Shown in pieces: positions 25,310 to 34,216 of a stretch of 36,136 nucleotides of DNA. The translations under genes were made by a program, and so were the position numbers. The notes under the pieces were generated by a model, which was given only the letters and a program-made list of their open reading frames with translations, searched no databases and was not told the origin of the DNA. The stretch is from Marisediminitalea oceani (lineage in GTDB: Bacteria > Pseudomonadota > Gammaproteobacteria > Enterobacterales > Alteromonadaceae), in assembly GCF_003731635.1 (NCBI RefSeq), contig NZ_RCUA01000049.1:1-36136 (forward strand), in the 5' to 3' direction. Numbering within the stretch: position 1 is the stretch's first letter; each line of letters starts with the position of its first letter.

Positions 25310-27478
25310 GTGAAGTTACGTTTTTCAATTCGTCTGCAGTTATTGGTACTGTCGCTGTTCTTGTTTGCCATTCCGTGGCTCGGCTATAAATATGTCTGGG
25401 AGCTGGAGCAATACCTGCGCATCGGCCAGGAACAAACCATGATTGGCACGGCCAGAGCTGTTGCCACAGCGTTGCACGAACGCCCTGCCTTGTTTGACAG
25501 CCAGTCTGCATATTTACAAAACGTACGCCCGGGTACCGATTTATACGCCCCGCCTATTGATGTCCCCATTCAGCTCGATGGCCGGCTACAGGAATGGCAG
25601 GCAGTATCACCGCTCATCCAGTCTTATAACGAAGAAAACGTGGTTACCTGGTTTGCTGAACAGAATGTGCCGGTTACCCTGTCGGTAGAGCACATGGTGG
25701 GACGTTACGATCAGTACTTTTATGCCATGTTCGCGGTAACCGATGACAACGTAGTGTTTCGTGCGCCTAATAGCCTGAGCGTTGATCGCTCCGATCATCT
25801 GCTGATCGGTATGCTGGATGCGCAGGATACCCTGCACCGCTACATTATTTCTCCTTACGACTCCGGCTGGGTGAATGCTTACCAGCTTGATGACAACCCC
25901 GGTCGCTTTCGTGCCGTCGATAACGCGCTGGAAATTCAGGGCCGCTGGGAGATGACCACTACCGGATATAATGTTGAACTGCGCTTTCCGATTACCATGA
26001 CCTCCGGCGCCCTGGCCTTCGCCATTGTCGATGTTGACGACCCGGCTAACCGCGCCAAACAGTATGCCGTGGGCACCGCCAATCCCAACCAGAGCGATGA
26101 TCTGGGCACCGTGGTAACCCCATCACCGGAAATCGAGCGGATACTTTCCGGGTTGCGCTACGCAGACTCCCGGGTATGGGTTATCGATAAACACAAACGG
26201 GTACTGGCCCGCTCGGGCTCTATCCACTCTTCTCTCGGGCTTAATGCCGGCAGCCAGGAAAGCAGCAGTCAGGGATGGTGGCACTATATTGAACAGCAAT
26301 GGTTGTTGCCGCTCTATTACCAGATACTCACCCGTCCGCCCGGCGATTTTGTGGACGAACTGGCAGACGCATACGCGCTGGCAGGCAAAGATATCAATCA
26401 CGCGCTGAGTGGCCAGCCAGACTCCCTGTGGCGCCTGACCCCGGACAACAAGGCGGTGATACTATCGGCCGCCTATCCCATTTACATTGGCGACTCCGTC
26501 ATGGGTGCGGTTGTCGTTGAACAAACCACCCACGGGATCCGCACATTGCGTAACCGGGCGCTGGAACAGCTTTTTCACGTTATTCTTGCGGTAATGCTAC
26601 TAGGTACACTCGGTTTGCTGATGTTTGCGCACCGTATCTCCAGCCGAATTCGCAACTTACGTGACGATACCGAAGCGGTCATCGACCCCAACGGGAAAAT
26701 TATTGGCAGCCTGCCGCCATCTCGTCACGGTGATGAAATAGGCGACTTATCCCGCTCATTCAGTGCGGTGTTGAGCCGCCTGCAGCAATACAATTCGTAC
26801 CTGGAGAATATGGCATCGCGCCTTTCCCATGAACTGCGCACGCCCATCGCGGTGGTTCGTTCTTCTCTGGACACCCTCGATGAGGTTCAGGATCCGGCCC
26901 AACAACAGGTATTTTTAAGCCGTGCACAATCAGGCATCAGCCGGTTGAGCAGTATTCTTAACAGTATGAGCGAAGCTACGCGGTTAGAGCAGATGATCAG
27001 TCAGGAAGACACCGAACGCTTCGATATCGTTAAAGTGGTCGGTGGTTGTGTAGAAGGCTATCAACATGCATACCCCCACCGCCAGTTTGCGCTCAGGCTC
27101 AGTTGCGAGAAAGTGCAGCTTAATGGCTCCCCGGATTTAGTTGCCCAGATGCTGGACAAAATTATTGCCAATGCGGTGGAATTCAGTCAGGCAGAGAGTA
27201 CTATTGCCCTGCATATGTGGCAGGAACAGCGCACTGTTAAACTGAGTATTACCAATACCGGCCCATTGCTGCCCAAAGGCATGCACGAGCAGCTGACCCA
27301 GTCCATGGTGTCGGTGCGCGCAGAAGGCAATAATGCCGACGGCCCGCCGCATTTAGGTCTGGGGTTGTATATTGCCAATATGATTGTGGCCTTCCACAAA
27401 GGTAACATTGTGCTGCAGGATTTACCGGACAAAACCGGGGTCTGCGTGGTAATTTCATTACCCGTTCCCCAGAACTAA
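25310..27478 (+). CDS. pdsS: sensor histidine kinase PdsS
   Basis: The 722-residue kinase has an N-terminal membrane segment (about 8-28) and a large periplasmic region (about 30-418) that begins with a carbohydrate-binding-module-9-like domain (about 85-260: LDGRLQEW, YFYAMFAVTDDNV, DHLLIGML). A second membrane segment (about 422-442), a HAMP-like linker, HisKA with phospho-acceptor H507 (SHELRTPIAVV), and an ATPase domain with DKIIANAVEFSQ and GLGLYIA complete it. The G1 box is weak (NTGPLLP). GTG 25310 has AAAAGG 9 nt upstream. It matches PdsS of the proteobacterial dedicated sortase system. Confidence 0.87.
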   Translation: MKLRFSIRLQLLVLSLFLFAIPWLGYKYVWELEQYLRIGQEQTMIGTARAVATALHERPALFDSQSAYLQNVRPGTDLYAPPIDVPIQLDGRLQEWQAVSPLIQSYNEENVVTWFAEQNVPVTLSVEHMVGRYDQYFYAMFAVTDDNVVFRAPNSLSVDRSDHLLIGMLDAQDTLHRYIISPYDSGWVNAYQLDDNPGRFRAVDNALEIQGRWEMTTTGYNVELRFPITMTSGALAFAIVDVDDPANRAKQYAVGTANPNQSDDLGTVVTPSPEIERILSGLRYADSRVWVIDKHKRVLARSGSIHSSLGLNAGSQESSSQGWWHYIEQQWLLPLYYQILTRPPGDFVDELADAYALAGKDINHALSGQPDSLWRLTPDNKAVILSAAYPIYIGDSVMGAVVVEQTTHGIRTLRNRALEQLFHVILAVMLLGTLGLLMFAHRISSRIRNLRDDTEAVIDPNGKIIGSLPPSRHGDEIGDLSRSFSAVLSRLQQYNSYLENMASRLSHELRTPIAVVRSSLDTLDEVQDPAQQQVFLSRAQSGISRLSSILNSMSEATRLEQMISQEDTERFDIVKVVGGCVEGYQHAYPHRQFALRLSCEKVQLNGSPDLVAQMLDKIIANAVEFSQAESTIALHMWQEQRTVKLSITNTGPLLPKGMHEQLTQSMVSVRAEGNNADGPPHLGLGLYIANMIVAFHKGNIVLQDLPDKTGVCVVISLPVPQN

Positions 27479-27495
27479 CCAGAAAAGGCGAAATC

Positions 27496-27930
27496 ATGAG
27501 CGAAGCTGATCCGCGGATCGTGGCACTGGAAAAGCAGTTCAGCCAGTTACACGTACAATTGTTTGATACTTTCAGTCACGCCCAGTCGGCAGTGATGACG
27601 GTGATGCAAACCGGCCGGGATATCGATGAACACCATGATAACTATACTCAGCTCAAACGCGACTTTGAGGTCACTGTGGCAATGTACCCGGGCAGCGACC
27701 AGAGCATGCAACAGAAAATCAAAGCCACCAATGAGCTGGCGACGAATCAGCAGACCTCGAATGTACATTTAACTCAGGTATGGGCAGCAGCGGTATCAGC
27801 ACTATCCTGCGACCGTATGCTGGCGATGATCCCAACTGATTTGCAGGACGATCCCGAAGTGGCTGGTGAATTACAGCACAAACGCCGGGAACATCTGGCA
27901 ATGTGGCAGGAGCGGTTGGAGAACCCTTAA
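27496..27930 (+). CDS. hypothetical protein, cotranscribed with pdsS
   Basis: I do not recognise this 144-residue protein. It has no signal peptide or membrane segment, is acidic and looks mostly helical, with a heptad-like N-terminal part (IVALEKQFSQLHVQLFDTF) and a single cysteine (SALSCDRML). It begins 17 nt after the pdsS stop with a usable ribosome binding site (AAAAGG), so it is very probably in the pdsR-pdsS operon and may be a soluble accessory to that system. It could also be an unrelated gene that has joined the transcript. Its 3' end faces the CNNM gene across a perfect hairpin. Confidence 0.75.
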   Translation: MSEADPRIVALEKQFSQLHVQLFDTFSHAQSAVMTVMQTGRDIDEHHDNYTQLKRDFEVTVAMYPGSDQSMQQKIKATNELATNQQTSNVHLTQVWAAAVSALSCDRMLAMIPTDLQDDPEVAGELQHKRREHLAMWQERLENP

Positions 27931-27934
27931 CGCT

Positions 27935-27968
27935 ATCGGCGCCGGGCTACTTTTTACCCGGCGCCGAT
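27935..27968. repeat. perfect 12-bp inverted repeat between convergent genes
   Basis: ATCGGCGCCGGG (27935-27946) and CCCGGCGCCGAT (27957-27968) flank a 10-nt loop containing five T. No T-run follows the stem on either strand, so it is not a standard intrinsic terminator. One arm codes the last residues of the minus-strand CNNM gene. It could stabilise RNA 3' ends in both directions. Confidence 0.7.
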
Positions 27969-29029
27969 GTCATACTGCTATCTGGTACATTTTTTAGCAT
28001 CATCAGCTGCTTACGGCGATGCATTACATAAGCCAGGCGGCGCATGCTGACATTGGTATCCTTTTCATCCTCAATATCTACCCCGAGCAGTCTCTCCAGC
28101 AGATCCTCGAGAGTCAGAATGCCTTCCAGGCCACCGTACTCATCAACAACCAGCACGATATGCACATGATTTTTAATAAACTGATCAAAGGTGGATGACA
28201 ATGGCATGGAGCCCAGTACCGTGACCATGCTCATGCGGTATTGTGACAGCGGATTGTCGCCATGGCCTTTAGCCTGGGCAACCAGCAGATCAGACCGCAT
28301 CACAAAGCCGGTGACTTGCTCTGAATCGCCTTCTTCATAAATGGGGATGCGTGAATATTTTATGCTGCCATGTTTATGGAAAAACTCAGTGATAGTGAGT
28401 GTTTCCGGTACCGAGAAAACCTGGGTACGGTGGGTGATGGCATCTTTTACCGCGAGCTCATTGAGAGTAAGCAGACTCTTCATTACCGACGCTTCATGTT
28501 CATTGAGCTGGCCTTCTTCGCCACTCAGCTCGGCCATAGCATGCAGCTCAGCCCGATTAAGGCCACGTAAGGGACTCTCTTCTTTGAAGCCTTTAGTTAA
28601 CCATTCCGACATCTTTACAAAAGGATAAAGGAGAATAACCAGGTACTTAAGGAAGTAGGCGGTGATTGGCGCCAGGACACGCCAGAATGTTGCGCCCAGT
28701 GTTTTGGGAATAATTTCCGAAAAGACCAGGATCAGCAAGGTAAGGATTGCCGAAATAAGGCCCAGATAAGCGTCACCGAAGACGATTGCCGCCTGAGCAC
28801 CAGCGCCTGCGGCGCCCATGGTATGGGCAATAGTGTTCAGGGTTAAGATGGCCGATAAGGGGCGATTGATATCCTCGGTAAGATGGCGCAGTACCGCACC
28901 ACTTGGTTTCTGCTCTTTTTCCAGAACAGAAATATAGGCTGAAGAAACGCTCAGGATCACCGCCTCGGCGATGGAACACAAGAATGAAAATCCCAGTGCG
29001 ATAATCACGTAAACGAGCAATAAAATCAT
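27947..29029 (-). CDS. CNNM/CorB-like membrane protein with CBS domains
   Basis: The 360-residue protein has a DUF21 (CNNM) membrane domain (about 1-175, four membrane segments, with ILTLNTIAHTMGAAGAGAQA and FSEIIPKTLGATFW) and a pair of CBS domains (about 190-315, with the acidic EYGGLEGILTLEDLLERLLG end). It then stops in a short basic tail. CNNM proteins export or regulate magnesium and cobalt. The C-terminal CorC/HlyC domain seen in longer relatives is absent, so this is the short form. ATG 29029 has a weak ribosome binding site. Ion specificity is inferred from the family. Confidence 0.88.
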   Translation of the reverse strand: MILLLVYVIIALGFSFLCSIAEAVILSVSSAYISVLEKEQKPSGAVLRHLTEDINRPLSAILTLNTIAHTMGAAGAGAQAAIVFGDAYLGLISAILTLLILVFSEIIPKTLGATFWRVLAPITAYFLKYLVILLYPFVKMSEWLTKGFKEESPLRGLNRAELHAMAELSGEEGQLNEHEASVMKSLLTLNELAVKDAITHRTQVFSVPETLTITEFFHKHGSIKYSRIPIYEEGDSEQVTGFVMRSDLLVAQAKGHGDNPLSQYRMSMVTVLGSMPLSSTFDQFIKNHVHIVLVVDEYGGLEGILTLEDLLERLLGVDIEDEKDTNVSMRRLAYVMHRRKQLMMLKNVPDSSMTSAPGKK

Positions 29030-29195
29030 GTAAAGCAGTCCATTGAGTCAAGTGTACAAGGGTTATTATGAGGCCTTATCCGGTGGATACAAGCACAGTC
29101 AATGGTAACAAACTATCTAATACCAAAGAATAATTAACAAAAACAAACCCATTTGTTACATTTAACTTACATTCGATGAAAAAGAGGTTCGAATT

Positions 29196-29291
29196 ATGAC
29201 TAAAGCTAAATTGTCAGATCAAGTTTCACTGGTGTTATATTCTGTTTCGTTAATGATCATTACTGCGGGTGTTTTTAACGCATATCTCTAA
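29196..29291 (+). CDS. 31-residue membrane microprotein
   Basis: ATG 29196 opens a 31-residue frame with a charged N-terminus (MTKAKLSDQ) and one hydrophobic segment (about 10-27, with SLVLYSVSLMIITAGVF), ending NAYL. GAGG lies 8 nt before the ATG, and a strong bidirectional terminator begins 43 nt after the stop. Good ribosome binding site, membrane-helix composition and terminator together support a real small gene. I do not recognise the family. It lies between the CNNM gene and cstA, facing cstA, and could modulate a membrane complex. Confidence 0.6.
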   Translation: MTKAKLSDQVSLVLYSVSLMIITAGVFNAYL

Positions 29292-29333
29292 ACGCAAAAG
29301 CTCTTCAGGAGTATGCGTTGCTAGCACATAAAG

Positions 29334-29366
29334 TAAAAAGCCGTCAGATGTACTGACGGCTTTTTT
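29334..29366. terminator. bidirectional terminator between the microprotein gene and cstA
   Basis: GCCGTCAG (29340-29347) pairs with CTGACGGC (29353-29360) around an ATGTA loop, flanked by AAAAA and TTTTTT. It serves the plus-strand microprotein gene and the minus-strand cstA. Confidence 0.92.
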
Positions 29367-29368
29367 CA

Positions 29369-31036
29369 TCAGGCTGATTGCCGTTTAAACTTTCGGATCA
29401 CCGACCAGGATTCGAGCATTACCAGCACACTAACAATCAACACCACCGCATCTAAAAAGACCAGCAGATAGTTGCCATCAAGGTAGTACTCTTTTAACTT
29501 AATGATTCCCGCCAGGAAAGCCATTACGATAACAAAAGTCATAGGCACCAGAGTATAAATCGCCGGACGCTTCATTTTAATCAGCATCACTGAAATCACC
29601 AGCAGGGTCATACTTGCCAGGATCTGGTTGGTAGAACCAAACAATGGCCAGATGATCATACCGCCGCTGCCAGAAGAGCCACCGGCACCAAAGGCCAGTA
29701 ACAAACAACAGGCAACCGCAACCAGGGTAGCTATCACACCATTTTTGAGTACCGGTAGCTGATAGATTTCACCCCATTCCTGAATGATGTAGCGCTGTAA
29801 ACGAACACCCGAGTCCATGGTGGTACCGGCAAACAGCACAACCATGGTTGCCAGAATAGTCGATGAGAACTCTACCGGTAAGCCCCAGCCCTGTTGAATA
29901 AGATTAGCGCCACCGGTAATGAATGCCGCCACCGAACCATCACCCAGATGGCTGTATACTTCATGCCACTCTTCTGGTGAAGCAGCTAATGCCACACCAC
30001 TCACCGCAACAATAGTCACCAGGGCCAGACAGCCCTCACCTACCGCACCGAGGTACCCCACAAAGCGGGCATCTGTTTCTTTATCCAGCTGCTTGGAGCT
30101 GGTACCCGAGGAAACAATCCCGTGAAAACCCGACACCGCGCCACAGGCAATCGTTACGAATAACAATGGTATTATGCTGGGCGTATCCACGGCAGTCTGA
30201 GTGTTAAACGCAGGGGCAGTAATATCCGGTAACGACACAAACACCGCACCATAGAGTAAAAACAAGCCAACCAGCAACTGCATGCCATTAATAAAGTCTC
30301 TTGGCTGCAGCAGCATCCACACCGGCAGTAGTGAAGCAATGGCAGCATAGACAAACAGAATAATGATCCAGTTAGCATTAGCGGATAAGCCAAACAGGGT
30401 GTCGGGTAATTCGATAGGAATGTAACTACCGGCAAACACCGAGGCGTAAAGCACAATGATCCCCACCAGACACATCGGGATAAGGCTAAAGTTTCGTTTC
30501 AGCAACTGACCAATAACCAGTGCTACGGCAATTGCCATCCAGGCGGGAAATACCGCATCAGGCTGGGAAACAAAGGACTTAGCAATGACAACGCCGAACA
30601 CGGCATTGACCATCAGCAGTACCAGGAATACCACCACCATGAACAGTGAACGGGTACGCTTACCGATTACATCTTCCGCCAGCGCGCCCATGGATTTACC
30701 TTTATGCCGGCTACTGGCCCACAAAGCGCCCATGTCGTGTACACCGGCAAAAAACATGGTCCCAAATACGACCCAGAGAACGGCAGGAACCCAGCCCCAG
30801 TACACTGCGATAGCCGGACCAACAATTGGCGCAGCGCCCGCTACAGAAGTAAAGTGGTGTCCCCACAGAACCACTTTATTGGTAGGGACATAATCCACAC
30901 CATCGCGCAGTTCATGAGCGGGTGTTCTGAAATTAGGGTCGAGCTGGAAAATCCGTTCCGCGATAAATTTTGAATAAACAAACCAGCCCAGCAGCATTCC
31001 TGCAATACCGAGCAAAACAATTAACACCGAGGCCAT
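29369..31036 (-). CDS. cstA: carbon starvation protein CstA-family transporter
   Basis: CstA-type proteins import peptides or pyruvate when carbon is scarce. The 555-residue protein has about 15 membrane segments and the family hallmarks GHHFTSVAGAAPIVGPAIAV (59-78), FGTMFFAGVHDMGALWAS, SGFHGIVSSGTSSKQL and GSSGSGGMIIWPLFGSTNQI. It is much shorter than E. coli CstA (701) and BtsT (716), lacking the C-terminal part, and is closer in size to CstA of other phyla. AAAGGTGG lies before ATG 31036. Whether the substrate is pyruvate or peptides cannot be told from sequence. Confidence 0.92.
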   Translation of the reverse strand: MASVLIVLLGIAGMLLGWFVYSKFIAERIFQLDPNFRTPAHELRDGVDYVPTNKVVLWGHHFTSVAGAAPIVGPAIAVYWGWVPAVLWVVFGTMFFAGVHDMGALWASSRHKGKSMGALAEDVIGKRTRSLFMVVVFLVLLMVNAVFGVVIAKSFVSQPDAVFPAWMAIAVALVIGQLLKRNFSLIPMCLVGIIVLYASVFAGSYIPIELPDTLFGLSANANWIIILFVYAAIASLLPVWMLLQPRDFINGMQLLVGLFLLYGAVFVSLPDITAPAFNTQTAVDTPSIIPLLFVTIACGAVSGFHGIVSSGTSSKQLDKETDARFVGYLGAVGEGCLALVTIVAVSGVALAASPEEWHEVYSHLGDGSVAAFITGGANLIQQGWGLPVEFSSTILATMVVLFAGTTMDSGVRLQRYIIQEWGEIYQLPVLKNGVIATLVAVACCLLLAFGAGGSSGSGGMIIWPLFGSTNQILASMTLLVISVMLIKMKRPAIYTLVPMTFVIVMAFLAGIIKLKEYYLDGNYLLVFLDAVVLIVSVLVMLESWSVIRKFKRQSA

Positions 31037-31341
31037 TTGTCCACCTTTTATTGTTAATCTACCGGGGCAATAACTTCCCCCGATAATGATTGCGGCTTAA
31101 AAATACGGGTCTGGCTGACCCTGCTGCGCGATTCTAGCGCTTTTTTTTCGTCGCATTGATGTTTTCTTTATAACAATAGACCAATCAACGGCTGAGCAGG
31201 ATAAATGCAGACACAGCGCAAGCTGATACGAAGCCGCCCCCCGTAACAGTTCATATTCTTCACGTGCTGCCTTTTCAGAAATGATAGTAGGGACGATATA
31301 AGTGCTTGCAAACAATACCCGCTCAGGAGGAACTCCCCCTA
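31037..31341. other. cstA upstream region
   Basis: About 300 bp upstream of cstA and downstream of the GGDEF operon. A 72-residue frame on the minus strand has only a TTG start and no recognisable features, so I do not call it. A TAGAAT in GCGCTAGAATCGCGC (minus strand, about 31126-31140) is a possible cstA -10. I see no clear CRP site. Confidence 0.4.
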
Positions 31342-32964
31342 TCAGGTAATAAGGTAATTCGCCCGTCCCTGACTTTTTACGTCGTACATCGCTTTATCAG
31401 CTATTGCTATCCAGTGCTCCACGCTTTTACCGGCTTCATCAATCTGTGCAACGCCGATGCTGGCAGAAATCGACACCCGGAAATCGGGCGAAACTTCGAT
31501 GGGTTCCTCAAGGCTGTGCAGCAATGTATTACACAGTGTATTAAGTGAAGAATACGGCAACGCCTCACGTTTAAAGCCAATCACAAACTCATCGCCACCC
31601 CAGCGACAGCAGACATCAGTAGACTCATTAAACAGGGTTTTAATCCGATGGCTGCATTCAACCAGCACCACATCGCCAGCATCGTGACCGTAGGTGTCAT
31701 TAATGGGTTTGAACTTATCAAGATCGACTAACAGGAAGATGCAGGAAAAATCCGCACTGCTTTCATTCAGCAAATACTGTAACCGTTTCTCGCCGCCGAG
31801 GCGGTTATACAGTCCGGTGAGGGCGTCGTGCTGAGCCTGATAACGCACTTCGGCCTCACGCTCCTTGCGGTCGGTAATGTCGTTAACGATGACCTCAAAC
31901 AGCACGTCATCTTCCTCTCTTGCCACCAGTCGCTGGTCGGAGACGGTAGCAAACAGACAATGCACCCAGCGCCGGCTGCCATCAACCTGATAGGATAAGT
32001 CCAGGCCAATTGGCTTACTGTTTAGTGACGCCTTTAAAGACGCAATAACACTCGAGACTGATTCAGGATCGTCGAAAATTTCAATAAAATCGGTAAGTGA
32101 AGAGTTCGTGCCAACGATATGGTTAAATTTAGGATTTTCAATCAGGATCCCTTTTTGGGTTGAAATCAATGCCACACCAATAGAGGCTTTCTCGAATAAT
32201 AACCGTAACTGTTGTTCAAGTTTTTCGGTATGAAGCCGCAGCTTCCTTTCAGCCAGAAAGTTTGCCCTTACCGCTCGTATCAGGCCGTTTATTTGCTCTA
32301 TTAAATAACCAAGTTCATCCTGGCGTTTATAGTCGATATCGAGTTTTTGGAGATTTTCAGGGTTGCTGGGATCGACTGTTTCGAAAGCCTGCTTGAGCTT
32401 TATCAACGGCATAGACAGCGTGTATTGCAACGTACCAGCAATAATTATGGTTATCAAAAAAGACACCAGAATAATCTGAATAGCGCTGCCCTGTGCTTCC
32501 TGAAGGGCCATCTCGCGAATGAACGCGGTATCCGGATAAAGGTCTAACTCACCGATTAACTCATCTTCATTAAAAGGGTGATAAAGCTCACGCTCAATAG
32601 GACTGACTACCGGCAGTTGGTCTGGATTGGAGATGTTCGCCGCCAGCACGGTCTGCCCGGCATAAATTCTGGCGCCACTCACCATATCGCTGATCATTAA
32701 GCCGTTGATAATTTCGTTAGCGAGTTCTTCATCATCAACATAAGCGGCGATGGCTGCCGTTTTAACCGCACTGGCGGCGAGCTGATCGACCAATCGATAA
32801 CTGATGGTCTCCTGTTTATCGAGCGCCAGGCGAAAAACCAGCACACTACCACTCAATGACAGCATGACACCAATCACAGCAACGATAATCGCTACCCTGA
32901 CATTAAGCTTTTGAGTGAACGGACGCTTATTCATACCAGCAGTATTAAAAAATCGTACTAACAT
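31342..32964 (-). CDS. membrane-bound PAS-GGDEF diguanylate cyclase
   Basis: The 540-residue protein has a membrane segment (about 23-45), a small periplasmic domain (about 46-160), a second membrane segment (161-180), a HAMP-like linker (about 181-235), a coiled coil, a PAS domain (about 253-367) and a GGDEF domain (about 373-540). The active site is GGDEF (456-460) with LVDLDKFKPINDTYGH. The I-site RxxD is replaced by ESTD (447-450), so product inhibition is probably lost. ATG 32964 overlaps the upstream barrel gene by 20 nt; ATG 32934 is an alternative. It is the last gene of an envelope-sensing operon. Confidence 0.9.
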   Translation of the reverse strand: MLVRFFNTAGMNKRPFTQKLNVRVAIIVAVIGVMLSLSGSVLVFRLALDKQETISYRLVDQLAASAVKTAAIAAYVDDEELANEIINGLMISDMVSGARIYAGQTVLAANISNPDQLPVVSPIERELYHPFNEDELIGELDLYPDTAFIREMALQEAQGSAIQIILVSFLITIIIAGTLQYTLSMPLIKLKQAFETVDPSNPENLQKLDIDYKRQDELGYLIEQINGLIRAVRANFLAERKLRLHTEKLEQQLRLLFEKASIGVALISTQKGILIENPKFNHIVGTNSSLTDFIEIFDDPESVSSVIASLKASLNSKPIGLDLSYQVDGSRRWVHCLFATVSDQRLVAREEDDVLFEVIVNDITDRKEREAEVRYQAQHDALTGLYNRLGGEKRLQYLLNESSADFSCIFLLVDLDKFKPINDTYGHDAGDVVLVECSHRIKTLFNESTDVCCRWGGDEFVIGFKREALPYSSLNTLCNTLLHSLEEPIEVSPDFRVSISASIGVAQIDEAGKSVEHWIAIADKAMYDVKSQGRANYLIT

Positions 32965-34216
32965 TTAAAGATGCTACAGTAATGTAACGCCGCTCACCGA
33001 TATTGACATCTAAATCACTTCCCCAAGCACCATAACCCGGCCCCCGCAATTGATAGCGCGATACCTGCCCTTTTACCGCCCAGCGAGCGCCGATATCCCA
33101 GCGGACACCGGCACTAAGCGACTGCTGATCCATTCTCGATATATCAAGCAGGTTTTGTGAGCCCTGATGCATTGCTAAAAGACCAAGTCGTGCCTGCTCC
33201 GTAGGCACAGCATCATAGGCTGGCTCTGCAACGATTGTGCGCTTATCGGTAGTGTTTAGATTTGCATAAGTAATGTACGGAGTGACATCACCAACAATAT
33301 AACCAACGCTTGTATAACCATAGGCTAGATTATTCAGCACTGCCCAATCAATATTCAACATGGCAATCTCTGACATGAGTAACCATGAGCCATTGTTGTA
33401 GTGATAACCTAAGGCTGCGTAGGTTACGTCTTTATCTTCAAAATCTAATGCTTTGGCGAAATCAGCTGCTGCCGGCCACCAATCGGAAGGAACTGACGGC
33501 AATTGCTGTTGAAACTCAGTAAGACTGCCGAAATAAGAATCCTTGCCACGAAAATGACTGAGTGTCGCTTTAAGCCTCCACTTGTCTGTCTCAAAACTTA
33601 ACGAGCCGTTAACTACGCTCTCATATTCAAACCAGTAATTTTCACCTGTACTGGCGACTTTTGCCTGGCTTTTCCCGTAGGCAAAAGTTGCTTGCACAGT
33701 ACCGGCACTAACAGATTTACGATACTCAACTTCTGCGCCATCAATATAAGAAATATTCGAAGAAGGCGTATAAAACTCCATGGGAGGTGTGGCCCACAGC
33801 GTACTGTAGCCTACGTTCAGATATTCAGACAGCAAATAAGCATTGTAATTTAACCGCCCCAATCGGGCAGACCAGTTTCGGTTGAACCGATAGCGGACAA
33901 AGGCCATTTCAAGAATATCCGAAACAGAATCATGATGCTTATGCTCTAATAATCCTTGCACGACAATATCCACATTATTTGAAACCCGGTAATTAATTTG
34001 CAACCCGAATAACGAATTCGTTTGCCAATTTAATCCTGACTCAGGAATACGATCCAAAGACGACTGAAAAATGAGTTCATCGTCATTACTATTCGTAAGC
34101 CCTATTGTTGCAAATCCACTCAGGTCAATTTCTGCCTTAGCAGGCGCTATCATGATGCTCAGATAAATAATGCAGAACGATAATAACTGGCGGGAATTAT
34201 TCCAGAATAAGAACAA
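32945..34216 (-). CDS. outer-membrane beta-barrel (porin-like) protein
   Basis: The 423-residue protein has a signal peptide (about 1-28, ending APAKA) and then many alternating, aromatic-rich strands (for example FATIGL, NVDIVVQGLLEH, WSARLGRLNYNAYLLSEY, AALGYHYNNGSW) and a C-terminal phenylalanine, as in outer-membrane barrels. I cannot place it in a named porin family. Its start overlaps the periplasmic protein gene by 20 nt and its end overlaps the GGDEF gene by 20 nt, so the three are translated together. A sensor or gate role in that system is inferred; a simple porin is the alternative. Confidence 0.78.
   Translation of the reverse strand: MFLFWNNSRQLLSFCIIYLSIMIAPAKAEIDLSGFATIGLTNSNDDELIFQSSLDRIPESGLNWQTNSLFGLQINYRVSNNVDIVVQGLLEHKHHDSVSDILEMAFVRYRFNRNWSARLGRLNYNAYLLSEYLNVGYSTLWATPPMEFYTPSSNISYIDGAEVEYRKSVSAGTVQATFAYGKSQAKVASTGENYWFEYESVVNGSLSFETDKWRLKATLSHFRGKDSYFGSLTEFQQQLPSVPSDWWPAAADFAKALDFEDKDVTYAALGYHYNNGSWLLMSEIAMLNIDWAVLNNLAYGYTSVGYIVGDVTPYITYANLNTTDKRTIVAEPAYDAVPTEQARLGLLAMHQGSQNLLDISRMDQQSLSAGVRWDIGARWAVKGQVSRYQLRGPGYGAWGSDLDVNIGERRYITVASLNVSTIF

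Noticed and set aside
22652..27930. A sortase or sortase-target gene near pdsO/pdsR/pdsS
   Set aside because: No TLxTC-type cysteine transpeptidase and no vWA/VIT protein with an LPxTG-like tail is encoded anywhere in the window.
31097..31315. 72-codon minus-strand frame upstream of cstA
   Set aside because: Only a TTG start, no good ribosome binding site, no recognisable domain; kept as leader region.
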